5,641 nt of DNA from an uncultured Clostridium sp. (GCA_900550335.1 URRU01000121.1:1-5641); one strand, 5' to 3'; counted from the stretch's first letter, positions 1 through 5,560 are shown. The notes: generated from the sequence alone by a model not told the origin. Numbers and translations are program-made.

Positions 1-19
1 AAAATTAAAAAGCTATAAT

Positions 20-56
20 AAAAAAGATGTTGCCCCAAAAAGGAAACATCTTTTTT
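20..56 (-). terminator. Hairpin terminator closing the leftward transporter block
   Basis: Positions 20-31 and 45-56 form a perfect 12-bp inverted repeat (six A, then GATGTT, matched by AACATC and six T). The loop is 13 bases and could add a two-pair CC/GG extension past a G/A mismatch. Read leftward, the arm ends in a T run, as a Rho-independent terminator does, and it lies just beyond the transporter's 3' end. The A and T runs are symmetrical, so it could also stop rightward transcription entering from the left. Confidence 0.85.
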
Positions 57-120
57 ATTTATATAACTCAGTTAAATATTCCTTAGCTAAACTAAGAGCA
101 TGATATTTATTTTTATATGC
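55..120 (-). pseudogene. Possible 3' remnant of a lost gene (21 codons)
   Basis: Read leftward, 120-55 gives 21 sense codons and a TAA: AYKNKYHALSLAKEYLTELYK. There is no start codon, and an in-frame TAA (123-121) lies immediately upstream. The peptide looks like the amphipathic C-terminal helix of a real protein, and its codons resemble those of neighbouring genes. Its stop falls at the foot of the terminator hairpin, as expected for a true gene end. It lies 33 bases past the transporter's stop on the same strand, so it could be the tail of a decayed second gene of that operon. I cannot identify a family. A 66-base open stretch in AT-rich DNA can also occur by chance, so this is a suggestion only. 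Confidence 0.22.
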
Positions 121-152
121 TTATCTTTTGATTAATATCTCTATACCTATTC

Positions 153-1403
153 TTAGGAATTTAAACTGTCCTGATATTTTCTATCTGCAGTTCTAAGTGT
201 TGGAATTACAAATGTAGATGCTGCTACAAATAAAATACTCACTCCACAAAGGATAAACCATTTTTCTACACCGATTTTTTCTGCAAAAATCCCAGAGAAA
301 AATAATCCAACAGGCATAGCTAAAGAAATAGTACTCCAAAGAAGAGAGAAGCATCTTCCTAAATATTCTGGGGCAATCTGTTCTTGGAATAATACATTTC
401 TAAGTCCATAAAATGGAGCAGAGAATCCCATAATTGTGCAGAAAACTACAAACATAGGGAAAAATCCTCTAGGAAGTAGTCCTGAGAGAGCCATACAAAA
501 GCCCATGACAAATATTGAAATTCCAATCGTTGTCATACGATTTTTAAATCCTTTCCAATGACTTAGAGCAAATCCTCCTAAAAGCATACCTACAGCAAAG
601 GCGACCTCTGTTATTGAAGAGTGAACAGGAGTTCCACCAAAATAAGAAATACTCATAAGAGGGAAAAGTGCACTTATAGGCATGTAGAAGAACATATAAA
701 TTGTTCCAACCCACACCATTCCAAATAAACCTTTATTTTCTCTAAGAGCTCTATAACCATCCAATGTATCTTGAAGGTAGTTTGCTTTTTCTGAGCTTTT
801 ATCCTTTTTAGGATCTGGTATATGGATAAGTGCTACAGAAATACTTGCAACAACAGCTCCAAAAACATCCAACATTATTATGGCTTCAAGTGGCCAAGCA
901 GCATATAAGACTCCAGCAATAGCTGGACTTAAAATATACCCTATTGCCTGCATAGACTGATTATATCCAGTACATTTTGTAAGTGCTTCCTCAGGAACAA
1001 TCATAGGAGTTATCGCACCAGAAGCTGGTGTGTGGAATGCTGTTCCGATACTTCTTATAAGAAGAACTAGCATAATCATCCAAACAGGAAGCTCTCGATA
1101 TGTTGCAATAAAAGCTAAGATAGCTGCAGCCCCTGCAATTACCAAATCAGATGTAATCATAATTTTTTTTCTACTGTGTCGGTCTATTAAAGTTCCTATA
1201 AAAGGGCCTAAAACAGCCTGTGGTAAAAATCCCATCATCGTAGCCATTGATAAGACCATAGATGAGCCAGTTTTTAGTGTAAGATAAAAAACAATGGCCA
1301 TCTGTAAAGCACCACTGGTTACTTGAGAAAAAGTTTGACCTATTAAAATAGTAAAATAATTTCTCTTCCAATGTCTTTTGGTTGACATTTCACTTGTTGA
1401 CAT
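153..1403 (-). CDS. Mef-like MFS drug (macrolide-type) efflux transporter
   Basis: A 416-residue integral membrane protein with the usual length and 12-helix hydrophobic pattern of the major facilitator superfamily, DHA3 / macrolide-efflux branch. Motif A follows helix 2 at residues 70-80 (G-x-L-x-D-R-x-x-R-K, with D74, R75 and R78). A segment around 114-127 (LLIRSIGTAFHTPA), the stretch VPEEALTKC near 136-144, and PEYLGR at 345-350 closely resemble Mef(A)-type pumps as I remember them. A charged central loop lies at about 196-223. The expected role is proton-driven export of a hydrophobic drug; the substrate is inferred. ATG at 1403 is preferred over the ATG five codons later because AGGAGG (1416-1411) sits 7 bases upstream. 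No msr(D)-like ABC-F partner and no attenuator peptide are present in the window. Confidence 0.9.
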   Translation of the reverse strand: MSTSEMSTKRHWKRNYFTILIGQTFSQVTSGALQMAIVFYLTLKTGSSMVLSMATMMGFLPQAVLGPFIGTLIDRHSRKKIMITSDLVIAGAAAILAFIATYRELPVWMIMLVLLIRSIGTAFHTPASGAITPMIVPEEALTKCTGYNQSMQAIGYILSPAIAGVLYAAWPLEAIIMLDVFGAVVASISVALIHIPDPKKDKSSEKANYLQDTLDGYRALRENKGLFGMVWVGTIYMFFYMPISALFPLMSISYFGGTPVHSSITEVAFAVGMLLGGFALSHWKGFKNRMTTIGISIFVMGFCMALSGLLPRGFFPMFVVFCTIMGFSAPFYGLRNVLFQEQIAPEYLGRCFSLLWSTISLAMPVGLFFSGIFAEKIGVEKWFILCGVSILFVAASTFVIPTLRTADRKYQDSLNS

Positions 1404-1416
1404 AAAAAATCCTCCT

Positions 1417-1436
1417 ACTTAGTTAAAATACTAAGT
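1417..1436 (-). promoter_or_regulatory. Perfect inverted repeat abutting the transporter's ribosome binding site
   Basis: ACTTAGT at 1417-1423 and ACTAAGT at 1430-1436 are exact reverse complements separated by 6 bases. On the leftward mRNA the repeat lies immediately before AGGAGG, about 13-32 bases after the likely transcription start. It could be an operator for a dimeric repressor of the MarR, TetR or PadR kind that commonly controls efflux pumps, or an RNA hairpin next to the ribosome binding site. No regulator gene is present in the window. Confidence 0.5.
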
Positions 1437-1455
1437 TTCCTCAAATTTAATCATT

Positions 1456-1461
1456 ATTATA
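1456..1461 (-). promoter_or_regulatory. Probable -10 box of the transporter promoter
   Basis: The leftward strand carries a perfect TATAAT at 1461-1456, placing the transcription start near 1449 and giving a leader of about 45 bases. No good -35 element is visible; the best at 18-base spacing is TTCATT, with three matches. The position is consistent with an independent promoter between the kinase-like gene and the transporter. Confidence 0.45.
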
Positions 1462-1528
1462 AAAATATCATGATAAAATAATGAAGTAAATATAAAATTA
1501 AAATTTTGAAAGAGAAGGGTTAGAGGAT

Positions 1529-2074
1529 TTAAAAAGCTTGATATTTAACCTTAAAATTATCTATAAAATCGTCATATTCTTTCTGATTTTTTATAATTAT
1601 AACTTTATCTCGATAATTTTCTAATGCGTATTTATAATTATTAGTCTGAGATTTTTTTCTAGAATCCCATAAAATCCACTTTATAAATTCAAAATCAACT
1701 TTCTCTACACAGTTATCTGCCATAGACTCTCTGGTTTTTCCTCTATTTTCAAATAATCTTTTAAATGCTCTAAACAAGCAGTTAAACCTATTAAAATTCA
1801 TAAAAACAATTAAATCAGATTTTTCTAATCTTTCTCTGAAGGACATATGAGAATAATTTCCGTCGATTACCCAGCTATCGTTATTTTCTAGAAAATCAGA
1901 GACAATCTTACACTCAGATTCTTTATCATTTTCAACCCAATTTGGCAACCAATGAACAGAATCTAGATATAGTACTGGAATATTTAAAATATCTGAAATC
2001 ATCTTTGAAATTGTAGACTTTCCTGAGCCACTAAACCCTATAACCATAATTTTAGAAAACTTATTTGATTTCAT
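1529..2074 (-). CDS. P-loop kinase-like protein (adenylate kinase / FlaR-like)
   Basis: A 181-residue cytosolic protein beginning with a beta strand and a Walker A loop, GFSGSGKS at residues 13-20 (K19, S20). It continues with YLDSVHWLPNW (36-46) and WVIDGNYS (68-75), the pattern of the small adenylate-kinase-like ATPases often annotated as 'DNA topology modulation protein' or FlaR. The first motif normally positions the acceptor substrate and the second contributes the acidic strand. LIVFMNF near 89-95 fits a Walker B-like strand. Members are usually about 170-190 residues, so this one is full length. The real substrate is unknown, and the topology name is historical. ATG at 2074 is supported by AGGAGA (2087-2082) seven bases upstream. 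It lies upstream of the efflux gene on the same strand with no visible terminator between them, so read-through is possible. Confidence 0.82.
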   Translation of the reverse strand: MKSNKFSKIMVIGFSGSGKSTISKMISDILNIPVLYLDSVHWLPNWVENDKESECKIVSDFLENNDSWVIDGNYSHMSFRERLEKSDLIVFMNFNRFNCLFRAFKRLFENRGKTRESMADNCVEKVDFEFIKWILWDSRKKSQTNNYKYALENYRDKVIIIKNQKEYDDFIDNFKVKYQAF

Positions 2075-2106
2075 AAGAATATCTCCTATTAAAAAACCTG
2101 AACTTG

Positions 2107-2132
2107 ACTTTAAAAAAGCATATTTTTAAAGT
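2107..2132 (-). repeat. 10-bp perfect hairpin in the kinase leader
   Basis: ACTTTAAAAA at 2107-2116 and TTTTTAAAGT at 2123-2132 are exact reverse complements around a 6-base loop. In the leftward transcript it would lie near the 5' end of the kinase mRNA. There it could stabilise the transcript or act as an operator just downstream of the promoter. On the rightward strand it is followed by six T (2134-2139), but no rightward gene lies before it, so a terminator role is unlikely. Confidence 0.4.
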
Positions 2133-2147
2133 GTTTTTTATGATTTA

Positions 2148-2176
2148 ATTATATCTCTAAACAAATAAAATTTAAA
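2148..2176 (-). promoter_or_regulatory. Probable promoter of the kinase-like gene
   Basis: On the leftward strand TTTAAA (2176-2171, four matches to TTGACA) is followed by exactly 17 bases and then a perfect TATAAT (2153-2148). Transcription would start near 2141, giving a leader of about 66 bases that contains the 2107-2132 hairpin. Confidence 0.5.
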
Positions 2177-2197
2177 TGGATAAAATATATTTAGAAC

Positions 2198-2209
2198 TTT
2201 CTTAAGAAA
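2198..2209. promoter_or_regulatory. 12-bp perfect palindrome in the divergent spacer
   Basis: TTTCTTAAGAAA is self-complementary with no spacer. It lies in the control region between the two divergent genes and could bind a dimeric regulator. In DNA this AT-rich, a 12-bp palindrome may also be chance. Confidence 0.25.
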
Positions 2210-2247
2210 TATTAAAAAATATACTTCAAAGAGGAGATTTTTTTGCC

Positions 2248-2265
2248 ATATATTATATAATATAT
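2248..2265 (+). promoter_or_regulatory. 18-bp AT palindrome containing the likely -10 box of the flavin/ferredoxin gene
   Basis: Positions 2248-2256 and 2257-2265 are exact reverse complements with no spacer (ATATATTAT then ATAATATAT). A perfect TATAAT lies inside at 2256-2261, 36 bases before the ATG at 2298, but no -35 element sits 16-18 bases upstream of it. An alternative is TAAACA (2158-2163), 17 bases, then TAAAAT (2181-2186), which would put this palindrome in the mRNA leader. I cannot decide between them. If the first is right, a repressor bound here would block the promoter directly. Confidence 0.3.
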
Positions 2266-2297
2266 TTATCCGAATAAAACAGAAAGGTGGGATAAAT

Positions 2298-2933
2298 ATG
2301 AAAACGACAGAAGAAATTTTTAAATATATAGTAGAAGAAATACATTCTACAATTATAGCTACAGTTGATGAAAATAACCGACCTGTTACATGTGCAATAG
2401 ATATAATGGATTATGATGAGGGAGGAATATATTTTCTAACATCTAAAGGAAAAAGTTTTTACAAAAGATTAAAAAATAACGTTAATATATCTCTAAGTGC
2501 GATGAATGGAAATTCAACATTAGAGACAGTTTCGATAAATATAAGAGGTTCAGTTAAAGAGATTGGGCCAGAGAAAATAGGATACTTATTCTCAAAAAAT
2601 GAATATATGAAAAAAATATATCCAACAGAAAAATCAAAAATGAATCTTACAGTTTTTAAAATTAATAAAGGTGTAGGAGAGTGCTTCGATTTAAGAAGCA
2701 GACCTATAAAAAGACATGAGTTTTCTTTTGGGGGAGAAGTAAAAGAGAAAAAGGGATATTTTGTAACAGATAAGTGTATAAACTGTGGAAGATGTATAGA
2801 AGTCTGTCCACAAAATTGTATAGTTGAGGATAAAAAGAACTGGAATCAGGTCAAAATTAATCACTTAAACTGTTTGAGTTGTGGAAATTGTGTGGAAGTC
2901 TGTCCAGTTGAAGCTATATTAAAACGGATTTAG
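2298..2933 (+). CDS. FMN-binding split-barrel protein fused to a 2[4Fe-4S] ferredoxin domain
   Basis: A 211-residue cytosolic redox protein in two parts. Residues 1 to about 140 resemble the pyridoxamine 5'-phosphate oxidase-like FMN-binding split barrel: STIIATVDENNRPVTCAID near 17-35, IYFLTSKGKSF at 44-54, and ISLSAMNG near 64-71. Residues 155-211 are a bacterial-type ferredoxin with two full CxxCxxCxxxCP motifs, C160/C163/C166/C170 and C192/C195/C198/C202; C174 is an extra cysteine. The fold predicts electron transfer between iron-sulfur clusters and a bound flavin, for example reduction of a small molecule, in an anaerobe. It is unlikely to be a true PdxH, which lacks a ferredoxin. The substrate and partner are unknown. 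The start has a good ribosome site (AAGGTGGG, ending 6 bases before ATG). The gene is divergent from the kinase-like gene and followed by the phosphatase 85 bases later. Confidence 0.88.
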   Translation: MKTTEEIFKYIVEEIHSTIIATVDENNRPVTCAIDIMDYDEGGIYFLTSKGKSFYKRLKNNVNISLSAMNGNSTLETVSINIRGSVKEIGPEKIGYLFSKNEYMKKIYPTEKSKMNLTVFKINKGVGECFDLRSRPIKRHEFSFGGEVKEKKGYFVTDKCINCGRCIEVCPQNCIVEDKKNWNQVKINHLNCLSCGNCVEVCPVEAILKRI

Positions 2934-2937
2934 AGAA

Positions 2938-2958
2938 AATGTATTATAAAAATACATT
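2938..2958 (+). terminator. Weak hairpin after the flavin/ferredoxin gene
   Basis: AATGTATT (2938-2945) and AATACATT (2951-2958) are exact reverse complements around a 5-base loop, starting four bases after the stop codon. The stem is AT-rich and no T run follows, so it is at best a weak terminator or an mRNA 3'-end stabiliser. Some read-through into the phosphatase is possible. Confidence 0.25.
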
Positions 2959-2959
2959 G

Positions 2960-2989
2960 AATTTAGTGAAATTTAGAAAAGAATATATT
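2960..2989 (+). promoter_or_regulatory. Candidate phosphatase promoter with a 10-bp-spaced direct repeat
   Basis: AATTTAG occurs at 2960-2966 and again at 2970-2976, one helical turn apart. It lies just upstream of a -10-like TATATT (2984-2989, five matches to TATAAT), and no proper -35 box is visible. Activators of the PhoP/PhoB type bind paired direct repeats about a turn apart near weak -35 regions, so this is a reasonable place for phosphate-starvation control. The match to known Pho boxes is poor, and the assignment is inference. Confidence 0.3.
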
Positions 2990-3018
2990 TAAGCTACAAA
3001 ATAATTTTGGAGTGGATT

Positions 3019-4701
3019 ATGAAAAATAAAAAAATAAAAATAATATCTATATTTACAGTAGTTATTTCTCTGATAGCTAGTTTTTTGCTTGGGTATAATA
3101 TAAAAGCTAAAGATAGAAAAAATTTGGATATTGATAATAAGAAGGAAAGTATTGAAATAACGACATCTAAAGAAAATTACAGTGGTAAAAAGCCTAAGTA
3201 TATATTCTTATTCATAGGCGATGGTATGAGCTATTCTCAGTTGCAGTTGGCAGATTATTACCTAAAAGAGACAGAAAATAATGGGTTAAATATTTTAAGG
3301 CTTAGTACAAATGGAACTATGCAAAACCCAGATAAAACATCGTTAATTCCAGATTCAGCATCAACAGCAACTGCTATGGCTACAGGTAAAAAAACTAAAA
3401 GTGGAAATATAAATGTAAGCGAGGATGGATCAAAAAAATACGAAACAATTACGCAGAAGTTAAAAAAAGATGGGTATAAGATTGGAATTGCTACAACTGT
3501 GAATATAAATCACGCTACACCTGCTGGATTTTCTGCACATCGGGAATCTAGAAAAGGGTACTATGAAATAGGTAAAGAGATGTTAAACACAGGATTTGAC
3601 TATTTTGCAGGTGGAGATTTTAAAGATAAAAAAGGAGAAAATGGAGATAAAAAAAGTCTTGAAAAAATAGCCGAGGAAAAAGGATATACTGTAGCTGATA
3701 GAGAGGAAGAATTTAATAAATTGGGAAATAATTTTGATGTTGAAAAATTGCAAAATTCCTCAAAAGATGAGAAGTATTTGGTAATATCTGAGGATAGGGA
3801 AAAAACAGATGCTATGAAGTACAGTATAGACAAAAGATACGAATTAGAAAATGGAGCAGAAGAATCGGCATCTCTTTCAGATTATGTAAAAAAGGGAATA
3901 GATATTTTATATGATAATAATGAAAAAGATAAAAAAGATAAAAAAGATAAAAAAGATAAAAAAGATAAAAAAGATAAAAAAGATAAAGGATTCTTAATGG
4001 TGGTTGAAGGTGGAAAAATAGACTGGGCATGTCATAAAAATGATGCAGCATCAGCACTTCATGAAATGATTGATTTAGACAATGCGGTTGATGAGGCACT
4101 TAAATTCTACAATAATCATAAAGATGAGACTTTAATAATAGTAACTGGAGACCATGAAACAGGTGGTTTGGCAATAGGAAATTCAAGCTCAGAATATGAC
4201 ACACACCTTGAAAATCTAGGATTACAGAAGATTTCGTGTGATAGGTTCAATGAGGAGTATGTTTCTAAATATAAAAAGGAAAAAACTGATTTTAAATATG
4301 TGCTAAAAGATATAGAGTATGTATTTGGACTTGAAAAACCTTTGATATTTAAGGAAGAAAAGGCAAAAAAAGACTCAGATGATGACCATAAGCATTCAGA
4401 CGAAAATAGCTTAAAACTTAGTAAGTCTGAATATGAAAGGTTAAAAAAGGCATACGAACTAACTATTGAAAAAAGCTCAAAAGATAGAACAAAGGAAGAA
4501 AGTATATTGTACGGAAGCCACGAACCTATAACTGTGGAAGCTGCGAGAATACTTGCTCAAAAGAGTGGAATAGGATTTACTTCGTTTTCACATACAGCAG
4601 CTCCAATGGCTGTATTTTCTGAAGGCGTAGGAGCGAGTGAATTTGGTGGGATGTATGATAATACTGAGTTGTATGAAAAGTTAATAGAGGTTATATACTA
4701 A
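3019..4701 (+). CDS. Exported alkaline phosphatase (PhoA family) with internal DKK repeat
   Basis: A 560-residue secreted or membrane-tethered phosphomonoesterase that releases phosphate from organic esters outside the cell. Residues 1-30 form a signal peptide: KNKKIK, a hydrophobic stretch at about 8-25, and possible cleavage after IKA (28-30). All catalytic positions are present: D68 (IGDGM), nucleophile S113 (PDSASTATA), H165 and T167 (NHATPAG), R178, E330, D335 and H339 (EGGKIDWACH), D378 and H379 (GDHE), and H525 (SHTAAP). H165 and W336 replace E. coli D153 and K328, a known variant in Gram-positive and Thermotoga enzymes. It is longer than the roughly 450-470 residues typical of the E. 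coli and Bacillus enzymes. The extra length includes a DKK run at 304-323 and a charged stretch at about 445-495 containing DDDHKHSDE. I chose ATG at 3019 because GGAG (3009-3012) lies 6 bases upstream; the in-frame TTG at 3007 overlaps that site. Confidence 0.95.
   Translation: MKNKKIKIISIFTVVISLIASFLLGYNIKAKDRKNLDIDNKKESIEITTSKENYSGKKPKYIFLFIGDGMSYSQLQLADYYLKETENNGLNILRLSTNGTMQNPDKTSLIPDSASTATAMATGKKTKSGNINVSEDGSKKYETITQKLKKDGYKIGIATTVNINHATPAGFSAHRESRKGYYEIGKEMLNTGFDYFAGGDFKDKKGENGDKKSLEKIAEEKGYTVADREEEFNKLGNNFDVEKLQNSSKDEKYLVISEDREKTDAMKYSIDKRYELENGAEESASLSDYVKKGIDILYDNNEKDKKDKKDKKDKKDKKDKKDKGFLMVVEGGKIDWACHKNDAASALHEMIDLDNAVDEALKFYNNHKDETLIIVTGDHETGGLAIGNSSSEYDTHLENLGLQKISCDRFNEEYVSKYKKEKTDFKYVLKDIEYVFGLEKPLIFKEEKAKKDSDDDHKHSDENSLKLSKSEYERLKKAYELTIEKSSKDRTKEESILYGSHEPITVEAARILAQKSGIGFTSFSHTAAPMAVFSEGVGASEFGGMYDNTELYEKLIEVIY
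3928..3987 (+). repeat. 9-bp tandem repeat (GATAAAAAA) inside the phosphatase
   Basis: Six identical copies of GATAAAAAA run from 3928 to 3981, with a partial seventh (GATAAA) to 3987. They encode Asp-Lys-Lys six times plus Asp-Lys, residues 304-323. The unit is a multiple of three, so copy gain or loss keeps the frame; the A6 runs could instead slip by one base and break it. The tract lies between the helix ending ILYDNN and the catalytic strand GFLMVVEGG, where family members normally have a short loop. Confidence 0.95.
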
Positions 4702-4708
4702 AGATAAA

Positions 4709-4750
4709 GGGAGAACATATTAAGAATTTCTTAAAATGTCTCCCTATTTT
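4709..4750 (+). terminator. Hairpin terminator after the phosphatase
   Basis: GGGAGA (4709-4714) pairs with TCTCCC (4739-4744). After a bulged A the stem continues as CAT, one A/A mismatch, and TTAAG against CTTAA and ATG, around a 5-base loop. TATTTT follows at 4745-4750. The T run is short, but the GC-rich base and position just after the stop codon support a Rho-independent terminator. Confidence 0.7.
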
Positions 4751-4775
4751 AAATATTATATGAAAAATTTTTGTA

Positions 4776-4784
4776 TGCTATAAT
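4776..4784 (+). promoter_or_regulatory. Extended -10 promoter of the acetyltransferase gene
   Basis: TGCTATAAT is a perfect extended -10 element, with TG one base before TATAAT (4779-4784). Transcription would start near 4791, giving a leader of about 24 bases. The -35 region (TTATAT at 4756-4761, 17-base spacing) is poor, which extended -10 promoters tolerate. It lies just beyond the phosphatase terminator, so this gene appears to be transcribed on its own. Confidence 0.7.
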
Positions 4785-4814
4785 TTTAGTAAATAAAGTT
4801 AAGAGGTGAAAAAA

Positions 4815-5402
4815 ATGGATATGTTAGAAATAATGAAAAAACAACAGAAGTACTGCTCAGATTATAGAGATATGCCAAACGAATTACAGATAAAAGCAAA
4901 GAATCTTTGTTGGGAATACAATCAGAGTAGACCTGATGAGTCAGAAAAGAGAGCTGAGATTCTTCAAAAGCTTTTTGGGACTTGTAATCCACTTACATTT
5001 GTCGAGCCATCTTTTAGATGTGACTACGGATTTAATATACATACACATGGACTTACAATAATCAACTACAATTGCGTTATTTTAGATACATCTCCTGTAA
5101 ATATTGGAAAGAATGCGTTTATTGCGCCTGGGGTTTGTTTAGCTTGTGCAGGTCATGCAATAGATGCTGAACAAAGAGCATATGGGATTGGTACATCTGC
5201 GCCGATAACAATTGGTGATGATGTTTGGATCGGAGCAAATTCTACTGTTTGTGGAGGAGTTACTATAGGTAATGGGACTATTATAGGTGCTGGAAGTGTG
5301 GTAACTAAGGATATTCCAAGTGGAGTGATTGCAGTGGGGAACCCTTGTAGGGTGCTTAGAGAGATTACGGAAGAAGATAAGATGGAGCCAATGAAGTTTT
5401 AA
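4815..5402 (+). CDS. Maltose/galactoside-type O-acetyltransferase (hexapeptide family)
   Basis: A 195-residue cytosolic enzyme expected to move acetyl from acetyl-CoA to a sugar hydroxyl. Residues 1 to about 55 match the helical maltose-acetyltransferase N-terminal domain. From about 65 the left-handed beta-helix begins (FRCDYGFNIH, then NYNCVILDTSPVNIG), with hexapeptide repeats such as ITIGDDVWIGANSTV and VTIGNGTIIGAGSVV. The catalytic histidine is H114 in CAGHAIDAEQR, and IPSGVIAVGNPCRVLREI (167-184) is the usual CoA-side ending. Length is normal for the Maa/LacA group. The physiological acceptor is uncertain, since many such proteins are orphan detoxifiers. It has nine cysteines, which seems many for this family. 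I chose ATG at 4815, six bases after AGAGGTG (4802-4808), rather than the in-frame GTG at 4806, which is part of that ribosome site. Confidence 0.92.
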   Translation: MDMLEIMKKQQKYCSDYRDMPNELQIKAKNLCWEYNQSRPDESEKRAEILQKLFGTCNPLTFVEPSFRCDYGFNIHTHGLTIINYNCVILDTSPVNIGKNAFIAPGVCLACAGHAIDAEQRAYGIGTSAPITIGDDVWIGANSTVCGGVTIGNGTIIGAGSVVTKDIPSGVIAVGNPCRVLREITEEDKMEPMKF

Positions 5403-5460
5403 GTTATACAGTAATGATATGAATTTATGATTATGAAATAAATACAAAACTAAAAGATTA

Positions 5461-5503
5461 AAAAAAGAAAATAGAGTATTATATAAGCTCTATTTTCTTT
5501 TTT
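5461..5503. terminator. Strong bidirectional hairpin terminator
   Basis: Positions 5461-5476 and 5488-5503 are a perfect 16-bp inverted repeat with an 11-base loop. The arms consist of A6, G, A4, TAGAG and the complement CTCTATTTTC followed by T6, so each strand ends in a T run. It lies 58 bases after the acetyltransferase stop and would end that transcript. It could also stop a leftward transcript from beyond the right edge. Confidence 0.9.
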
Positions 5504-5531
5504 GTTACCAAAATTATTAATAATAAAAAGC

Positions 5532-5560
5532 TTGACTTAAAACTCTTTTTTTGATATAGA
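5532..5560 (+). promoter_or_regulatory. Probable promoter reading out of the right edge
   Basis: TTGACT (5532-5537, five matches to TTGACA), exactly 17 bases, then TATAGA (5555-5560, four matches to TATAAT). Transcription would start near 5567. I see no supportable gene after it in the remaining 75 bases, so the gene it serves presumably lies beyond the window. Confidence 0.5.

Noticed and set aside
1030..1287. Rightward 85-codon open frame inside the transporter
   Set aside because: It lies antisense to well-conserved transporter sequence including motif A; no ribosome site and no recognisable domain.
2231..2260. GAGGAG followed by TTG and a five-codon frame (MPYII) before the flavin/ferredoxin gene, resembling a leader peptide
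   Set aside because: Non-ATG start, too short to judge, and no attenuator hairpins around it.
3007..3018. In-frame TTG start four codons upstream of the phosphatase ATG
   Set aside because: The TTG overlaps the GGAG ribosome site of the ATG at 3019, and the ATG gives a normal signal peptide starting MKNKK.
3928..3987. Tandem repeats as a possible CRISPR array
   Set aside because: The 9-bp units are contiguous with no spacers and lie in frame within the phosphatase gene.
3812..4099. Leftward 95-codon open frame with repeated LFY residues
   Set aside because: It is the antisense of the DKK repeat and the conserved catalytic region of the phosphatase; no start signal or family resemblance.
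4806..4814. In-frame GTG start three codons upstream of the acetyltransferase ATG
   Set aside because: The GTG is part of the AGAGGTG ribosome site; ATG at 4815 has correct 6-base spacing.
5139..5447. Leftward 102-codon open frame over the acetyltransferase
   Set aside because: It is antisense to the hexapeptide repeats, low in complexity, and has no convincing ribosome site.
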